Translations under genes and position numbers: made by a program | Notes under the pieces: model-generated | Databases searched by the model: none | The model's input: the letters and a program-made list of their open reading frames with translations, nothing else | What the model was told of the DNA's origin: nothing | Origin: Oscillospiraceae bacterium | Lineage (GTDB): Bacteria > Bacillota > Clostridia > Oscillospirales > Ruminococcaceae | Direction: 5' to 3' | DNA: 42,610 bases | Assembly (NCBI GenBank): GCA_029006135.1 | Contig: JAQXGE010000009.1 | Span: forward strand, 1-42,610 | In this document: piece by piece, positions 9,756 through 18,280 of the stretch | How the letters are laid out: every line of letters starts with the position of its first letter | Position numbering within the stretch: position 1 is the first letter of the stretch

Positions 9756-11006
9756 TTATACTGGATTGCGGCGCCCGGGTGTGCCGCTGCGCATACGCCG
9801 AGCAAGTGCCTCCTGCTCCCGCTGATTTTGAGCGGCAGCCTGTGCATTGCCGGCGCGCGATATACTGAGCATGACGCCCATTTCACATAGAAGAATCAGC
9901 AGACTGGTTCCGCCCGATGAGAAGAACGGCAGGCTGATACCGGTATTGGGCAGCGTGGCCGTGACCACGCCGATATGGCAGAAGGTCTGCCACGCGATTT
10001 GAGCCATAATACCGATGCCCAGCATACTGCCAAAGTAATCCGGGCAGCGCAGTGCGATAAAAATTCCCTGAATAATCAGCGCCGCAAACAGCACGATGCA
10101 GATAATGGCGCCGATGAAGCCAAGTTCTTCGCACAGAACCGAGAAGATAAAGTCATTTGTAGCTTCGGGAAGCCAGAGATGTTTCTGGCGGCTGTTGCCG
10201 ATGCCAAGACCGGTCAGCCCGCCCGAGGCAATGGAGTATAGGCTCTGCTGAGTCTGGTAAAGAACCTGCTCGTCCCCGCCTGAGGTCAGGCCCCAAGCGC
10301 CGAGACGCTGCTGAACATAGTTATCCTGGCTTGTGAGCATAAAAAGCAGTCCTGCCGCACCGACCGCACCGACCGGGAACAGCCAGCGCAGACCAACACC
10401 GCCGCAGAACATCATGGTCCCTGCAATGAGAATGATGAGAATGATTGCGGAGTTGTGTGGTTCCATATAGAGAAGAATCACAAACGGAATGAGCGGCAGC
10501 AGCGTGCCGACAATGCCGTGCAGGAAATCCCCGCGCTTTTCATAATTGGCATCTGCCCAGCAAGAGATGCCGAGAATCGTGGAGAACTTTGCAAGCTCGG
10601 AGGGCTGAAGAGAGGAGCCGAATAAGTAAACCCAACGGTGACAGCCGTTCTGGTCCTTACTGAACAGCGCGAGAACAAGAAGTGCCAGCGTGCCAAAATA
10701 AAGGTACCACTGCAAATGGCGCAGGCTGCGGTAGTTGACAAAGGAAATGATAAACATCAGCCCAATGCCAAAGATTGCAATCCCGACCTGCGGGCGGATG
10801 TAATAATAGATATCCCCGCCCATGCGGTAATAGCCCGTAGAGTAACTGGCGGAGAACAGCATGATGAGGCCGTACACAAGTACGAGCAGCAGCGTGCCGA
10901 CAAAAGGCCAGGCAACCCGCCCGCGTTCCTCCTTGCGGAAGGTGATTTCTTTGAAAAAGCGAAAAAGATTGCCAAAGGCCAAATCAAAAAGTTGTGCAAA
11001 GGTCAT
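9756..11006 (-). CDS. ftsW: SEDS peptidoglycan polymerase FtsW
   Basis: 416 residues with about ten hydrophobic segments. SEDS-family glycosyltransferase that polymerises lipid II at the septum together with its class B PBP. Conserved blocks include QPSELAKF, IGNSRQKHLWLPEATNDFIF (with the family Asp) and LPNTGISLPFFSSGGTS. The usual extracellular EPD-type motif reads MEPHNS here. The ATG at 11004-11006 has AGGGAGG 12 nt upstream. An in-frame start at 11057 has no ribosome site and would add an Arg-rich leader. Assigned FtsW rather than RodA from its position between mraY and murG. Confidence 0.92.
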   Translation of the reverse strand: MTFAQLFDLAFGNLFRFFKEITFRKEERGRVAWPFVGTLLLVLVYGLIMLFSASYSTGYYRMGGDIYYYIRPQVGIAIFGIGLMFIISFVNYRSLRHLQWYLYFGTLALLVLALFSKDQNGCHRWVYLFGSSLQPSELAKFSTILGISCWADANYEKRGDFLHGIVGTLLPLIPFVILLYMEPHNSAIILIILIAGTMMFCGGVGLRWLFPVGAVGAAGLLFMLTSQDNYVQQRLGAWGLTSGGDEQVLYQTQQSLYSIASGGLTGLGIGNSRQKHLWLPEATNDFIFSVLCEELGFIGAIICIVLFAALIIQGIFIALRCPDYFGSMLGIGIMAQIAWQTFCHIGVVTATLPNTGISLPFFSSGGTSLLILLCEMGVMLSISRAGNAQAAAQNQREQEALARRMRSGTPGRRNPV

Positions 11007-11078
11007 GCGGGCACGGAGCCTCCCTTCACTCCGGGATTGCGGCAGCCTTCCCGGCATAGCGGGTCAGGCAGCCTGATT

Positions 11079-12092
11079 TTATACAAGATAAATGTACATC
11101 AAACCCAGCGCGACGCCCGCAATGGCAATCAGGCTGAAGAAGAAATCAATCTTGACTTCCCGCCAGCCGCGCATCTCGAACGCGTGGTGAATCGGTGTCA
11201 TGCGGAAAATGCGTTTGCCGTGGGTAACTTTATAGTAAACGCGCTGGATGACCACGGTCATGGCCTCCCAGATATAGACAATGCCGAAGAACAGCACCAA
11301 TTCCGGCCGGCCCATGATAAATGCCAATGCTGTAACCATGCCGCCAAAGAACATACTGCCGGTATCCCCCATAAACACCTTAGCGGGATAGAAGTTCCAG
11401 ACAAGGAAGCCTGCGGCCGCAGCGGCCGTGGCGGCGGCAAGCACCGACACATGGTAAAAGCCGAGCGCACTGGCGGCGAGCAGGTAACCGAGCATTGAGA
11501 CAAAGGTCACGCAGGAGCAAAGGCCATCCAGTCCGTCTGTCAGGTTGACGGCGTTCACAAGGAAGATGATGCCGAAGAAGGCAATGGGATAATAAAGCCA
11601 GCCCAAATCCACCGTTCCGACAAAAGGCAGTGAGATGAGGGTCGTCATCAGTCCCTGCGCGTGGAGGCCCAGCATAAAGCCGGCCGTAACCAGGAACTGC
11701 ATAATCAGCTTCTGCCAGGCGACCAGTCCGAGGTTGCGGTGACGCACGACCTTGATATAGTCATCAAGGAAGCCGATAAAGCCGGAACCGAACGCAAGAA
11801 ACAGGGCAAGCATCGCCGCGCGAACCTGCGCTGTGCCAAGCAGGTCCGGCGCATAGCGCCGGAATCCCACATAGACGAGTCCGCAGGAAACAAGGATGCC
11901 AAAGATGAAGCAAAGACCGCCCATAGTGGGGGTTCCCTGCTTTTTATTGTGCCAAGTCGGTCCGGATTCCCGGATGGTCTGACCGAAGTGAAGCCGGCGC
12001 AGAGCCGGAATGACAAAACAGCCCGAAAGAGCCGTGACGGCAAATGCGCCGATCGCCGCAGCGGCCAGCATCCAGGATACGATTGTTCCCAT
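11079..12092 (-). CDS. mraY: Phospho-N-acetylmuramoyl-pentapeptide transferase
   Basis: 337 residues, polytopic membrane enzyme that transfers phospho-MurNAc-pentapeptide to undecaprenyl phosphate (lipid I). Seen: GPTWHNKKQGTPTMGG, the Asp pair Asp110-Asp111 (LDDYIK), NLTDGLDGL (Asp186, Asp189) and MGDTGS (241-246). The conserved HHH motif of loop E reads His302-His303-Ala304 (PIHHAFEMRGW), so one of three otherwise conserved histidines is missing. The start at 12092 has GGGGGA 7 nt upstream. The open frame continues to 12152, overlapping murF, without a ribosome site. Confidence 0.96.
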   Translation of the reverse strand: MGTIVSWMLAAAAIGAFAVTALSGCFVIPALRRLHFGQTIRESGPTWHNKKQGTPTMGGLCFIFGILVSCGLVYVGFRRYAPDLLGTAQVRAAMLALFLAFGSGFIGFLDDYIKVVRHRNLGLVAWQKLIMQFLVTAGFMLGLHAQGLMTTLISLPFVGTVDLGWLYYPIAFFGIIFLVNAVNLTDGLDGLCSCVTFVSMLGYLLAASALGFYHVSVLAAATAAAAAGFLVWNFYPAKVFMGDTGSMFFGGMVTALAFIMGRPELVLFFGIVYIWEAMTVVIQRVYYKVTHGKRIFRMTPIHHAFEMRGWREVKIDFFFSLIAIAGVALGLMYIYLV

Positions 12093-12111
12093 GTGGTATT
12101 CCCCCAAAAAA

Positions 12112-13491
12112 TCAGGTATTCGGCAGCTCCGCATAAAGCGCTGCAAGCACATCCTCCAGCTTCATGGCGTGGCTTGCCTTTGCCAGCACCACATCACCGG
12201 GGCGCAGAGTACGCCTTAGATATTCTACTACTTCCTGTGCCGTTTGGCAATGGACTGCGGAAATTCCTCTGTTGGCGGCCTCCTGCGCCATAGCAGTGCT
12301 CAGCGGGCCGTAGGCTACGAGGATGTCTGCATTCTGTGCAGCCCATTCACCGGTCTGACGGTGGGCAGACTCGGAGGCAGTACCAAGTTCCAGCATATCT
12401 CCGAGCAGGGCGATGCGGCGGCCGCCCTCACCGGGCGTTTGATCTTTCAAAATAGAAAGAGCTGCCTTCATGCTGTCCGGGCTTGCATTGTAGCAATCTT
12501 CAATGAAGGTCACACCGCCGTGCCTGACAATATTCTGGCGCATTCCCGTTGTCTTGTATCTGGACAGGGCCTGTGCTGCCCGTGCATGGTCCAGCCCGAG
12601 CCGCGTAGCCGCCGCATAAGCTGCAAGAGCATCGGACACGGTATGATTGCCGACTGTGGGAATTGTCACCTCGTAGCGCTCAATCTCCCCTGCCCCGCTG
12701 TCAATGAGCGTAAAAGCAGTACCGTTTCCGGCGGGACGGATGTTTTCTGCACGGACCTCCGCGTTCTGCGCCTCAATTCCGAACCATACAGGGCGAAGCC
12801 GATCGGGCAGCGTGGCTGTGGGAAGCAGATCATCATCGGCGTTGAGAACCAGCGGGGCGCCGTCCGGCAGTCCCTGGCAGATTTCCAGCTTTGCTTTCAG
12901 TATATTCTCGCGGCTTCCAAGATTTTCCAGGTGGGAAACCCCGATCTTGGTGATGATTCCGGCAGACGGGCGGGCCGTGCGGGTCAGGCGGGCAATTTCG
13001 CCAAGGTTGCTCATACCCATTTCCACCACAGCATACTCGGTCGTATCCTCAAGGCGGAACAGTGTGTTGGGCAGCCCAATCTCATTGTTCTGGTTGCCCT
13101 CGGTCTTGAGCGTGTTGCCGAAAGCGGACAGCACCGCATAGCAGAATTCTTTGGTTGTAGTTTTGCCCACGCTGCCGGTCACGCCAATCATCAGCGGGCT
13201 GAAAAGCATCCGGTAGTTGGATGCCATCCGGATCATGGCCCGGTGGCTCGAGGGACAGATGACCAGATGGTCCTCCGGCACACCTTCCACGGGATGGTTA
13301 GCGATAATATACTCTGCACCGGCTTTGTAAGCCGCGACGGCATAGTCATGGCCGTCCACTCTTTCGCCCGGGAAGCAGACAAAAACGCATCCGGGGATTA
13401 CCTTGCGGGAATCCGTCACCACTGCCGTGATGGGGACCGGACGGGCCAGTGCAAGACCGGCCAGAAGTTCATTGGCATTCATAGGTTTCAT
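12112..13491 (-). CDS. murF: UDP-N-acetylmuramoyl-tripeptide-D-alanyl-D-alanine ligase
   Basis: 459 residues, Mur ligase family. Adds D-Ala-D-Ala to the UDP-MurNAc-tripeptide in the cytosol. N-terminal uridine-binding part with TDSRKVIPGCVFVCFPGERVDGHDY, ATP-binding loop GVTGSVGKTTTKEF, central NEIGLPNT and the C-terminal DCYNASPDSM. Start chosen at the ATG 13489-13491 with AGGAG 13 nt upstream. An internal Met three codons later is also possible. It lies 13 nt after the PBP stop and 19 nt before mraY, as expected in an operon. Confidence 0.96.
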   Translation of the reverse strand: MKPMNANELLAGLALARPVPITAVVTDSRKVIPGCVFVCFPGERVDGHDYAVAAYKAGAEYIIANHPVEGVPEDHLVICPSSHRAMIRMASNYRMLFSPLMIGVTGSVGKTTTKEFCYAVLSAFGNTLKTEGNQNNEIGLPNTLFRLEDTTEYAVVEMGMSNLGEIARLTRTARPSAGIITKIGVSHLENLGSRENILKAKLEICQGLPDGAPLVLNADDDLLPTATLPDRLRPVWFGIEAQNAEVRAENIRPAGNGTAFTLIDSGAGEIERYEVTIPTVGNHTVSDALAAYAAATRLGLDHARAAQALSRYKTTGMRQNIVRHGGVTFIEDCYNASPDSMKAALSILKDQTPGEGGRRIALLGDMLELGTASESAHRQTGEWAAQNADILVAYGPLSTAMAQEAANRGISAVHCQTAQEVVEYLRRTLRPGDVVLAKASHAMKLEDVLAALYAELPNT

Positions 13492-13504
13492 GGAAGTCAC
13501 TCTC

Positions 13505-16060
13505 CTATTCCTGAGTGTCAGGGTTTTCACCGGAATCGGCTGTCTCATCGGCGGCGCTATCGCCCGCCGCGTTGGTATCAGAGTCCGTCGCCGAGGTTTC
13601 CCCGGTGGTGAGCGTCACAACCGTGCCGAGCGGAACGCTGGACCCGGCTGCGACATCCTGCGCCGTAACCCGCGCGGACGGGTCACCGGAAATTCCGGCA
13701 TTGATCCCGGCAGACTTGAGCATCTGGGCGGCAAATGTTCCCGTCTTGCCCACCGCATCGGGGACGGTCGCCATCTGGTTTTCACTGGACTGGGTATAAC
13801 AGTAGACGGTGGAGCCGGCAGGAACCGTGGTTCCGCCCGCCGGGTACTGGTAAATCACGTCGCCATCGCTGCTGTCCACAAAGCGGTGGGAAAGTCCAGC
13901 CGCATTGAGATGAACCTGTGCTGCGGTCCAGCGGGTCCCAATCAGGTTAGGCACCGTGACCGTACCGTTCTCATCATAAGACGCATCGCGCTCAATGCCC
14001 AGATACGGTGCAATCTGGCTGATGATATTGCCCGTGATGGGCGCCACAATCTGAGAGGCGTAGTCATAGAGCCAGCGCGGATCATCCAGCATGACCAGCA
14101 CAAGGATTTCCGGGTCATCGGCGGGCAGGATGGCTGCAAAGCTGATTGCCTTGCGGTAGTCCCCATCAGGGCGGTATTTGTAGACGCCCTTCCAGTCCAG
14201 CTGTTCTCCCGTACCGGACTTGCCGCCGATGCTGTAACCTGCAACGTACGCATTGCGGCATTTGTGGGCGCTATCATTGATGTCATTGCCCACGTTATTT
14301 TCCATCATGGCACAAATCTGCCGGCTGACTTCTTCACTCACAACCTGACGGCGGATTTCCGGCTCGGACTGCCAGACAATATTGCCCGTGTCGTCCGTCA
14401 TGGTATCCACCACATACGGTGTCACAAGGTAACCCCCGTTGACGGTTGCCGCCACAGCGGTGGCCATCTGAATCAGGGTAAGTTTCTGGGACTGTCCAAA
14501 GGCAGTGGAGTAGAGGTCAGTCACGACATCCTCCATCTCCTTTTGGGTCTTGGAGATACCCTTTGCCTCATAGGGCAGATCGATGCCGGTGGTTTGGGTC
14601 AAACCGAACGCCTGATAGTAATTGTAGAAAAATTCGGGGCTCATCTTTTCTGCCGCCTGGATGAAGTAGAGGTTGCAGCTCTCATTGAGTGCGCCCGCCA
14701 TATCCAGCCAGCCATGTGCATTGCCCTCGGCGCAGCGGTAGGTATGTTCCCACTCCGTTCCCTCAAAGACGGTCAAATTGCTGCCGCAGTAAAACTGTTG
14801 GTTCGCATCCATCAGACCGGAATCCAGCGCTGCTGCGGCCGTCATCAGCTTAAAGACCGAACCGGGATAATACAGCTCCGTCACAGCCTTGTTTTTCCAT
14901 TGTGCCTCGCGGATCATGCCCTGAAGCGCGACCTTTTCACTGGGCAGTTCGGTGACGGTTCCATCCTCTGCCGTCTGGGTTCTCGGCTCCGTACCGATCA
15001 CGCCGTCCTCGATCAGATCAGCAACCGCATCCTGGCCAAGGCGGCTCTGAAGCGTGGAGATTTCCTCCGCAGTAAGTGCGCTGCCCGCCCCATCAAGAAT
15101 GGCCTGAAGCTTTGGCTCGGTGATGGCATAGGGGTCATTGGGGTCAAACTGTGATTCGGTTGCCATTCCATAAATGGCACCGGTCTTGACATTCATTACG
15201 ATGGCACTGCCGCGGTTTTGAACACTGTAATCTTCAATAGCATTGGACAGTTCGGTTTCCAGTACATTTTGAATATTGTCGTCAATCGTCAGGTGCAGAT
15301 TATAACCGTTGACAGGGTCATGGGTATCGGAACTTTCATTGGCCAGCTCGTAGCCCCAGGCATTTTCACTGCTGATGGTACGGCCGGGCGTTCCGGAAAG
15401 TTCCTCATCATAGGATTTTTCCAGTCCATACATTCCGCTTCCGTCACTGCCGCAGAAGCCAAGGACGGAGGAAAGGAATTCTCCGCAGGGATATTCTCGG
15501 GTGGAGGAGGATTCCTTATAGATGGAGAGAACCTTCTCTTTTTTGGCATTCGGGTCATCCTCCGGCAGACCGTTTGTCACACGCTTGGTGTTGGCATAGT
15601 CAATAATGTTCTGCGCCGTCACCATATCAACGCCCTGTGCAATCACACGGTATTCCTTGTCTGTGCGGCTGAGTTCCTTCAGGATTTCCTCCGCCGTGGG
15701 TGTGCCGCCCAGCATCTCACTGATTGTCTTGCTGGCTTCCTCAACGTAATCCTGATTACACTTAGCCGGATTGGCGATAATGTTCCACACAACGGTGGAC
15801 TTAGCAAGCAGTTTGCCGGTCGATGAATAGATAGAGCCGCGGGTGGCAGGAATCCACTCATCGGAAAGCTGCTGTTCGGTGGCCTGGATGCGATACTGTT
15901 CCGCATCACGGAGCTGCAGAACATACAGCTGATAAATCAGCAGGCCGAATCCGAAAATCACAAAAACTGCTACGATAATCAGCGTGCGCAGCCGCATTGG
16001 CATATCCGCCATGTTGCGTTTCTGTCTTGCGCGGCGGGGGGTGTTGGGTTCCTTGGGCAT
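13505..16060 (-). CDS. Class B penicillin-binding protein with two PASTA domains (FtsI/SpoVD type)
   Basis: 851 residues. Short basic cytosolic tail, transmembrane helix at about 26-46, PBP dimerisation region with RGSIYSSTGKLLA, then the transpeptidase: SVFK with catalytic Ser401, SCN at 461-463 and KSGTG with Lys614. Two C-terminal PASTA domains (about 698-757 and 762-820) and a Ser/Asp-rich tail follow. It cross-links septal peptidoglycan with FtsW. An insert of roughly 50 residues sits between about 315 and 370, before the active-site serine. PASTA-bearing members next to ftsL in Firmicutes are PBP2x/PBP2B (division) or SpoVD (spore cortex); from sequence alone I cannot choose. Start ATG at 16060 has AAAGGA 9 nt upstream. 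Confidence 0.93.
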   Translation of the reverse strand: MPKEPNTPRRARQKRNMADMPMRLRTLIIVAVFVIFGFGLLIYQLYVLQLRDAEQYRIQATEQQLSDEWIPATRGSIYSSTGKLLAKSTVVWNIIANPAKCNQDYVEEASKTISEMLGGTPTAEEILKELSRTDKEYRVIAQGVDMVTAQNIIDYANTKRVTNGLPEDDPNAKKEKVLSIYKESSSTREYPCGEFLSSVLGFCGSDGSGMYGLEKSYDEELSGTPGRTISSENAWGYELANESSDTHDPVNGYNLHLTIDDNIQNVLETELSNAIEDYSVQNRGSAIVMNVKTGAIYGMATESQFDPNDPYAITEPKLQAILDGAGSALTAEEISTLQSRLGQDAVADLIEDGVIGTEPRTQTAEDGTVTELPSEKVALQGMIREAQWKNKAVTELYYPGSVFKLMTAAAALDSGLMDANQQFYCGSNLTVFEGTEWEHTYRCAEGNAHGWLDMAGALNESCNLYFIQAAEKMSPEFFYNYYQAFGLTQTTGIDLPYEAKGISKTQKEMEDVVTDLYSTAFGQSQKLTLIQMATAVAATVNGGYLVTPYVVDTMTDDTGNIVWQSEPEIRRQVVSEEVSRQICAMMENNVGNDINDSAHKCRNAYVAGYSIGGKSGTGEQLDWKGVYKYRPDGDYRKAISFAAILPADDPEILVLVMLDDPRWLYDYASQIVAPITGNIISQIAPYLGIERDASYDENGTVTVPNLIGTRWTAAQVHLNAAGLSHRFVDSSDGDVIYQYPAGGTTVPAGSTVYCYTQSSENQMATVPDAVGKTGTFAAQMLKSAGINAGISGDPSARVTAQDVAAGSSVPLGTVVTLTTGETSATDSDTNAAGDSAADETADSGENPDTQE

Positions 16061-16093
16061 AGCAAAGTTCCTTTAATCAAGCGTTATAATGTC

Positions 16094-16124
16094 AAAAAAG
16101 CGTGCTCCGGTCGGGATGCACGCT
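16094..16124 (-). terminator. Terminator-like hairpin between ftsL and the PBP gene
   Basis: Read on the minus strand: a 10-bp stem with one bulged base (outer arms 16118-16124 and 16099-16105, inner pairs 16114-16116 with 16106-16108), loop GGTCG-like, directly followed by six T. It lies inside the dcw operon, 24 nt past the ftsL stop. Confidence 0.75.
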
Positions 16125-16147
16125 TCAGCGCAAAAAATCAGTTCCGT

Positions 16148-16627
16148 TCACGGATCAAAGCTGTCAATCAGGCTCAGAGCTGCGGCCTTGATGCTTTCAA
16201 GGAACTTGCCGGTGCTTCCTGTGCCTTTCTCGATTACGCTTTCATCCTCAAGACGGATATAGGTGACCTGGCTCGGGTCGGCTTTCACCAAGCCAAGTCG
16301 TCCCTCGGCCACGTCCTGCACGCTCGTGCGGTTGGTGATGCTGTCCATCGAGGAGGAGAGATAGTCATAGTAACTCTGAGCCGTTGTCAGCTCGCGGCGG
16401 GTCGCATCAATCTCACCCGAAAGTTCGGTAATGCGTGCCTGGCTTGCAACAATGCTGACAAGCAATCCCATAAACAGGGCAATCACAAGTACCATACCCG
16501 CCGTGCTGAATGCCTGCCGCGCACGGCTCATGCCGTACCGACCGCCCTTGATGACCTTGACGCGGGGCTGCACGGTTTCTTCTCTGCGATGTTTGGTATT
16601 CATGGATGAAGCTGCTGCGGATGCCAT
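16148..16627 (-). CDS. ftsL: FtsL-like cell division protein
   Basis: 159 residues: basic cytosolic N-terminus (1-41), one transmembrane helix (about 42-62), and a coiled-coil stretch (about 63-95, ARITELSGEIDATRRELTTA), then a short tail with AEGRLGLVKADPSQVTYIRL, the kind of block that ends FtsL/DivIC proteins. FtsL joins FtsQ and FtsB/DivIC to activate septal synthesis. Sequence conservation in this family is low, so the name depends on the fold pattern and its place between rsmH and the PBP gene. The ATG at 16627 has AAGGGGGCGG upstream; an internal Met at codon 9 has no clear site. Confidence 0.82.
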   Translation of the reverse strand: MASAAASSMNTKHRREETVQPRVKVIKGGRYGMSRARQAFSTAGMVLVIALFMGLLVSIVASQARITELSGEIDATRRELTTAQSYYDYLSSSMDSITNRTSVQDVAEGRLGLVKADPSQVTYIRLEDESVIEKGTGSTGKFLESIKAAALSLIDSFDP

Positions 16628-16670
16628 GGATACCGCCCCCTTTCTTTATCAAAACAGACCGAAAACAAAA

Positions 16671-17594
16671 TCAGAGTTTTTCCAGTACGCGGAGTTTGGC
16701 GGACCGGCTGCGGCGGTTAACCTCACGCTCGGCGTCATCCGCTTCAATGGGTTTGCGGGTAATCAGCCGTGCCTTGGGCACCCCGCCGCAGGTGCAGACA
16801 GGCTGCTCCGGCGGGCAGGTACAGGCCTGCGCCCAGCGGCGGAACTTCTGCTTTACAAGGCGGTCCTCAAGACTGTGGAACGTGATGATACAGAATCTTC
16901 CGCCCGGCGCCAGACGGCTGAAGATTACTTCCATTCCCTCATTGAGGGCATCCAGTTCACCGTTCACGGCAATACGGATTGCCTGGAAACTGCGGCGTGC
17001 GGGATTTTTGTTTTTGCGCCGCTCGGCCGGCGGCATGGCGGACGCGATAACCTCAGCCAGCTGCATTGTGGTGAGGATTGGCTCGTCCTGACGCACCTTG
17101 ACAATTTTGCCCGCAATCTGCCAGGCATACGGTTCCTCGCCGTATTCGCGCAGAATCCGGGTCAGTTCTTCACGGTCGAGGGTGTTCACCAGGTCGGCGG
17201 CCGTAGGCCCCTGCTGGCTCATCCGCATATCAAGCGGTGCATCGGCATGGTAGGAAAAACCGCGCTCAGCATCGTCGAGCTGATGGCTTGAAACGCCGAG
17301 ATCGAGCAGGGCGCCCTGAATTGCCGGGATTTCCAGTTCATCCAGTACACGGGCCGCTTCACGGAAATTGGCCTGAACCACCCGGGCGGGCAGGCCCTTG
17401 AGCCTTTCGGTGGCCACTGCCACCGCATCCGGGTCCTGATCCAGTGAGATCAGCCGCCCGGTGGTCAGGCGCTTTGCAATTTCCTGTGAGTGGCCGGCTC
17501 CGCCCGCCGTTCCGTCCAAATAGGTGCCGGCCGGGTCAATTGCCAGACCTTCCAGACAAGGGCCAAGGAGTACCGGAACATGATTAAATTCCAT
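16671..17594 (-). CDS. rsmH: 16S rRNA (cytosine-1402-N4)-methyltransferase
   Basis: 307 residues, SAM-dependent enzyme that methylates N4 of C1402 in 16S rRNA. Seen: N-terminal HVPVLLGPCLEGL, SAM loop DGTAGGAGHSQ, LLDLGVSSHQLD, the RNA-binding insert with QAIRIAVNGELDAL and the catalytic-side ITFHSLEDRLVK. A CTCPPEQPVCTCGG cysteine cluster sits near the C-terminus. The start at 17594 has GGAGGA 9 nt upstream. The frame extends to a TTG at 17621, overlapping mraZ, which I reject as a start. Confidence 0.97.
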   Translation of the reverse strand: MEFNHVPVLLGPCLEGLAIDPAGTYLDGTAGGAGHSQEIAKRLTTGRLISLDQDPDAVAVATERLKGLPARVVQANFREAARVLDELEIPAIQGALLDLGVSSHQLDDAERGFSYHADAPLDMRMSQQGPTAADLVNTLDREELTRILREYGEEPYAWQIAGKIVKVRQDEPILTTMQLAEVIASAMPPAERRKNKNPARRSFQAIRIAVNGELDALNEGMEVIFSRLAPGGRFCIITFHSLEDRLVKQKFRRWAQACTCPPEQPVCTCGGVPKARLITRKPIEADDAEREVNRRSRSAKLRVLEKL

Positions 17595-17617
17595 CGTCTC
17601 ATTCCTCCCTGTCCAGC

Positions 17618-18034
17618 TCAAAAATCAAGATTTTCCATTGCAGCGGTAAATTCTTCATCGGAATCCACCTGACCGGCTTCCCAGTCTGCCGTATTCCAAA
17701 TTTCGGCAAACGTGCGGTTGCCAATCACCGTCACATCATGATCAAGATTCGCATACTCACGCAACTTGGCGGGAATCTGAATCCGGCCCTGTTTATCCGG
17801 CGTGACCTCCACGGCGGAAGAATAGAGCATTCGGCTCACGCTGCGGCCTTTGACAAGACCTTTTTCCGCTATGCGTTCCGCCACCTTTTCAAATTCCTCG
17901 GGCGGGAACGCTGCCAGACAATGATCCAGCCAGCGGGTGACAATGAAGGTCTCCCCCATTCCATCCCGAAACTTTGCGGGGAAATTCAACCGTCCTTTTG
18001 CGTCAATCGCATAGTCATATTGACCCACGAACAT
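17618..18034 (-). CDS. mraZ: Transcriptional regulator MraZ
   Basis: 138 residues, the standard family length, with two SpoVT/AbrB-like half-domains: MFVGQYDYAIDAKGRLNFPA at the start and VEVTPDKQGRIQIPAKLREY in the second half (the two DxKGR-type motifs). MraZ binds short G-rich repeats upstream of its own gene and controls the dcw cluster. The ATG at 18034 has AAAGGGGGA 10 nt upstream. First gene of the cluster; rsmH follows 23 nt later. Confidence 0.96.
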   Translation of the reverse strand: MFVGQYDYAIDAKGRLNFPAKFRDGMGETFIVTRWLDHCLAAFPPEEFEKVAERIAEKGLVKGRSVSRMLYSSAVEVTPDKQGRIQIPAKLREYANLDHDVTVIGNRTFAEIWNTADWEAGQVDSDEEFTAAMENLDF

Positions 18035-18128
18035 GGCTGAATGGTCCCCCTTTCCGGCTGAAGCTGTCGATTTTTTGACGTTTAGTGGGGAAATTGCGGT
18101 TAACAACTCCGTTGAAAGCGTGGAAAAC

Positions 18129-18166
18129 TACCCACTATTAACCTCTATAACCCTTTTTTACCCACC
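18129..18166 (-). promoter_or_regulatory. Probable MraZ operator upstream of mraZ
   Basis: On the minus strand there are two GTGGGT boxes (18130-18135 and 18160-18165) with two degenerate G-rich boxes between them (near 18141 and 18150). Their starts are spaced about 10 bp (11, 9, 10), one helical turn, as known for MraZ binding repeats. A weak -10-like TATAGA at 18173-18178 lies just upstream; I could not find a good matching -35. Confidence 0.55.
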
Positions 18167-18197
18167 ACGACATCTATATAGTACCAAATTGCCGGGC

Positions 18198-18235
18198 AAA
18201 AAGCAAGCCCGCAGCGCCAAAAAAGCGCTGCGGGC
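18198..18235 (-). terminator. Terminator after the coiled-coil gene
   Basis: Perfect 11-bp GC-rich stem (18207-18217 with 18225-18235, 7-nt loop). On the minus strand it is followed by TTGCTTTTT. It separates the rsmD transcript from the dcw cluster, 45 nt after the stop of the upstream gene. Confidence 0.85.
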
Positions 18236-18280
18236 GAGAACTTTTCACATTTGAAATGAGGGGTCCGGAATAGCCTGTTT

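Noticed and set aside
11007-11078. Small palindromes in the mraY-ftsW gap (CAGGCTGCCTG, CCGGGA/TCCCGG)
   Set aside because: Short, weak stems with no T-run; nothing to separate them from chance in GC-rich DNA.
16076-16100. TTGACA and TATAAC close together upstream of the PBP gene
   Set aside because: The two hexamers overlap almost directly and neither has a partner at 16-18 nt, so no promoter can be supported.
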